In this document: positions 62,899-64,000 of the stretch, in pieces
How positions within the stretch are numbered: position 1 is the first letter of the stretch
How the letters are laid out: every line of letters begins with the position of its first letter
Origin: Collinsella ureilytica
GTDB taxonomy: Bacteria > Actinomycetota > Coriobacteriia > Coriobacteriales > Coriobacteriaceae
NCBI RefSeq assembly: GCF_019795105.1
Contig: NZ_JAIMFO010000005.1
Span: 186,001-250,000, forward strand
DNA length: 64,000 nt
Direction: 5' to 3'
Notes under the pieces: generated by a model
The model's input: the letters and a program-made list of their open reading frames with translations, nothing else
What the model was told of the DNA's origin: nothing
Databases searched by the model: none
Program-made: the position numbers and the translations under genes

Positions 62899-64000
62899 TA
62901 CGCCTCCGCGCCCTCATGCTTGTGGCAGCAACCCTCACCATGCTCGTGGGTGTGACCTTCACCGTGGGTGTGGCAGCAGCTCTCACCGTGCTCATGCTCG
63001 TGGTCGTGGCTACCATCATGACCATGGCAGCAACCCTCGCCATGCTCGTGGTCGTGGCTACCATCATGACCATGGCAGCAACCCTCGCCGTGCTCGTGAG
63101 CATGCTCGTGGTCGTGACCGCAGCCACAACCCTCGCTATCCTCGCTCATTGTATACTGCGACCAATCAAGCCCAGCAGCTACCGCATCGGCCTCCTCCTG
63201 ATACATAAGGGTCAGCGCTTGGGTACCCATCTCGCCACCACCGATGGTATCGAGCACGTCATACAGGCCAAAGGCAGTCTCGGCACCAGGCAAGACAATC
63301 TCTCGATCTTCAGCAAGCTGCAAGGCCAAGCCCAGATCCTTTAAGAAGTGCGTAACCTTAAAACCTGGACGATAATCCCCATCCAAGGCTGCTGGAGCCA
63401 AAGTTTCCATCACGCCTGAGCGGCCAGTACCGCTCACAATCAGCTCGCGCACACGCGCTAGGTCAAGACCAGACTGTTGAGCTAGAGACAGGGCATCTGC
63501 CATGCCTGTTAAGCAGCCCGCTAAGGCAACCTGATTGGAAAGCTTGGCAGTTTGGCCGGCACCCGGACCGCCAAAGCAGAAGATGTGCTTCCCAAACGTT
63601 TCCAAAAGCGAGCGAATCGGCTCAATATCGCGCTCAGTAGCGCCAACAATTAAGGTCAGGGTGCCATCAATTGCACCGCGCTCGCCACCAGTTACCGGGC
63701 AATCAAAGGCATACAGGCCAGAAACCTCAGCAGCCTCTGCAATATCCCGAGCAAGCTCAGGAGAGCTCGTGGTGAGATCTATAAGGGTTGCTCCACGCTT
63801 TGCCGCAGCAAGCAGCCCGTCGCTCGACAAATAAACTTCCTCAACATCGGTAGGATAGCCAAGCATGGTAAAGACAATATCCGCCTCACGAGCTGCGTCT
63901 GCGGGCGTATCTGCCCAAACTGCTCCGCGCTCAATGAGAGCTTCTGCTCGCTCGTTGCGCGTGCGCGTAAAAATCGTAAGCGGATAACCCGCATCCATAA
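62898..64000 (-). CDS. Beta-hydroxyacid dehydrogenase with His/Cys-rich tail (partial)
   Basis: Cut by the window edge: the N-terminal Rossmann GxGxMG is missing and the visible part starts LMDAGYPLTIFTRTR. NAD-binding 6-phosphogluconate-like domain with IDLTTSSPELA, FDCPVTGGERGAIDGTLTL (substrate motif), GGPGAGQTAKLSNQV with the catalytic Lys, and MGDA-like FLKDLGLALQLAED. This is the HIBADH / tartronate-semialdehyde reductase family. Unusually, after the normal end (about YTMSEDSE) there is a tail of about 76 residues made of HGEGCCHGHDGSHDHE-type repeats, with about 23 His and 10 Cys by my count; it should bind Ni, Zn, Cu or Co. The exact substrate is unknown. Confidence 0.85.
   Translation of the reverse strand, partial: MDAGYPLTIFTRTRNERAEALIERGAVWADTPADAAREADIVFTMLGYPTDVEEVYLSSDGLLAAAKRGATLIDLTTSSPELARDIAEAAEVSGLYAFDCPVTGGERGAIDGTLTLIVGATERDIEPIRSLLETFGKHIFCFGGPGAGQTAKLSNQVALAGCLTGMADALSLAQQSGLDLARVRELIVSGTGRSGVMETLAPAALDGDYRPGFKVTHFLKDLGLALQLAEDREIVLPGAETAFGLYDVLDTIGGGEMGTQALTLMYQEEADAVAAGLDWSQYTMSEDSEGCGCGHDHEHAHEHGEGCCHGHDGSHDHEHGEGCCHGHDGSHDHEHEHGESCCHTHGEGHTHEHGEGCCHKHEGAEA
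62901..63128 (-). repeat. 48-bp coding repeat of the His/Cys tail
   Basis: A 48-bp unit, 16 codons ending ..CCHGHDGSHDHEHG, occurs twice almost exactly (about 63010-63105) with looser copies on each side. CATGACCATGGCAGCAACCC marks each unit on the plus strand. Confidence 0.85.

Overview
The window looks like a chromosomal segment of a Gram-positive, moderately GC-rich, sugar-fermenting gut or oral actinobacterium. Class Coriobacteriia (Collinsella / Olsenella / Lancefieldella-like) is my best guess. It rests on the mix of sortase-anchored surface proteins, type III glutamine synthetase, mannose-family PTS, family-2 GalT and a MurE lacking the meso-DAP signature. This is inference; no 16S gene is present.

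Layout. 1-3.7 kb: minus-strand housekeeping genes (rdgB, rph, murI, a HAD phosphatase). 4-11.1 kb: tRNA-Val, a MurE-like ligase with an odd N-terminal insert, a divergent ArgJ, a NusG-II membrane protein and two coupled helical-repeat proteins. 11.3-14.7 kb: a small accessory islet around tRNA-Glu, with an AbiE-type toxin-antitoxin pair that appears to be leaderless, two paralogous ribbon-helix-helix-like genes, several very small translationally coupled ORFs and an immunity-like gene. 14.9-29.1 kb: glnN, a PFL/UPF0210 gene, yibE/F, a surface metallophosphatase, yhbY, ppc, hisS and a DMT exporter.

29.9-51.9 kb is a galactose / amino-sugar block. It holds a GatY/KbaY-type aldolase, a DeoR regulator, an orphan PTS IIB, mglB-mglA-mglC with a divergent LacI regulator, galM-galK-galT, nagA, agaS, a GntR regulator and a complete mannose-family PTS with yajC inside it. 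Free galactose would enter through Mgl and pass through GalM/K/T. Amino sugars would enter through the PTS, be deacetylated by NagA or a similar enzyme, be deaminated by AgaS, and could end at the GatY-type aldolase; a tagatose-6-phosphate kinase is not in the window. Identical palindromes (CTGGTAGTAACCA core) lie upstream of agaS and of the PTS operon and are probably the GntR operators. 52.3-58.6 kb is one 2088-residue LPXTG surface protein with a near-perfect 1323-bp tandem duplication. 59-64 kb: tRNA-Thr, a SurA-N-like membrane protein, NAD-IDH, a HEAT protein, a small membrane protein and a beta-hydroxyacid dehydrogenase with a His/Cys-rich tail, cut by the window edge.

Most unusual points: (1) MglB reads as a circular permutant: the N-lobe opening strands of normal MglB sit at the C-terminus. 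(2) Its permease partner MglC carries an extra cytoplasmic coiled-coil of about 215 residues. (3) At least ten intergenic regions consist of decayed tandem repeats with different periods (29 to 110 bp), and one intergenic element occurs twice in inverted orientation 25 kb apart. (4) Several metabolic enzymes (MurE, GalM, PTS IID, the dehydrogenase) carry low-complexity or repeated insertions absent from their families.
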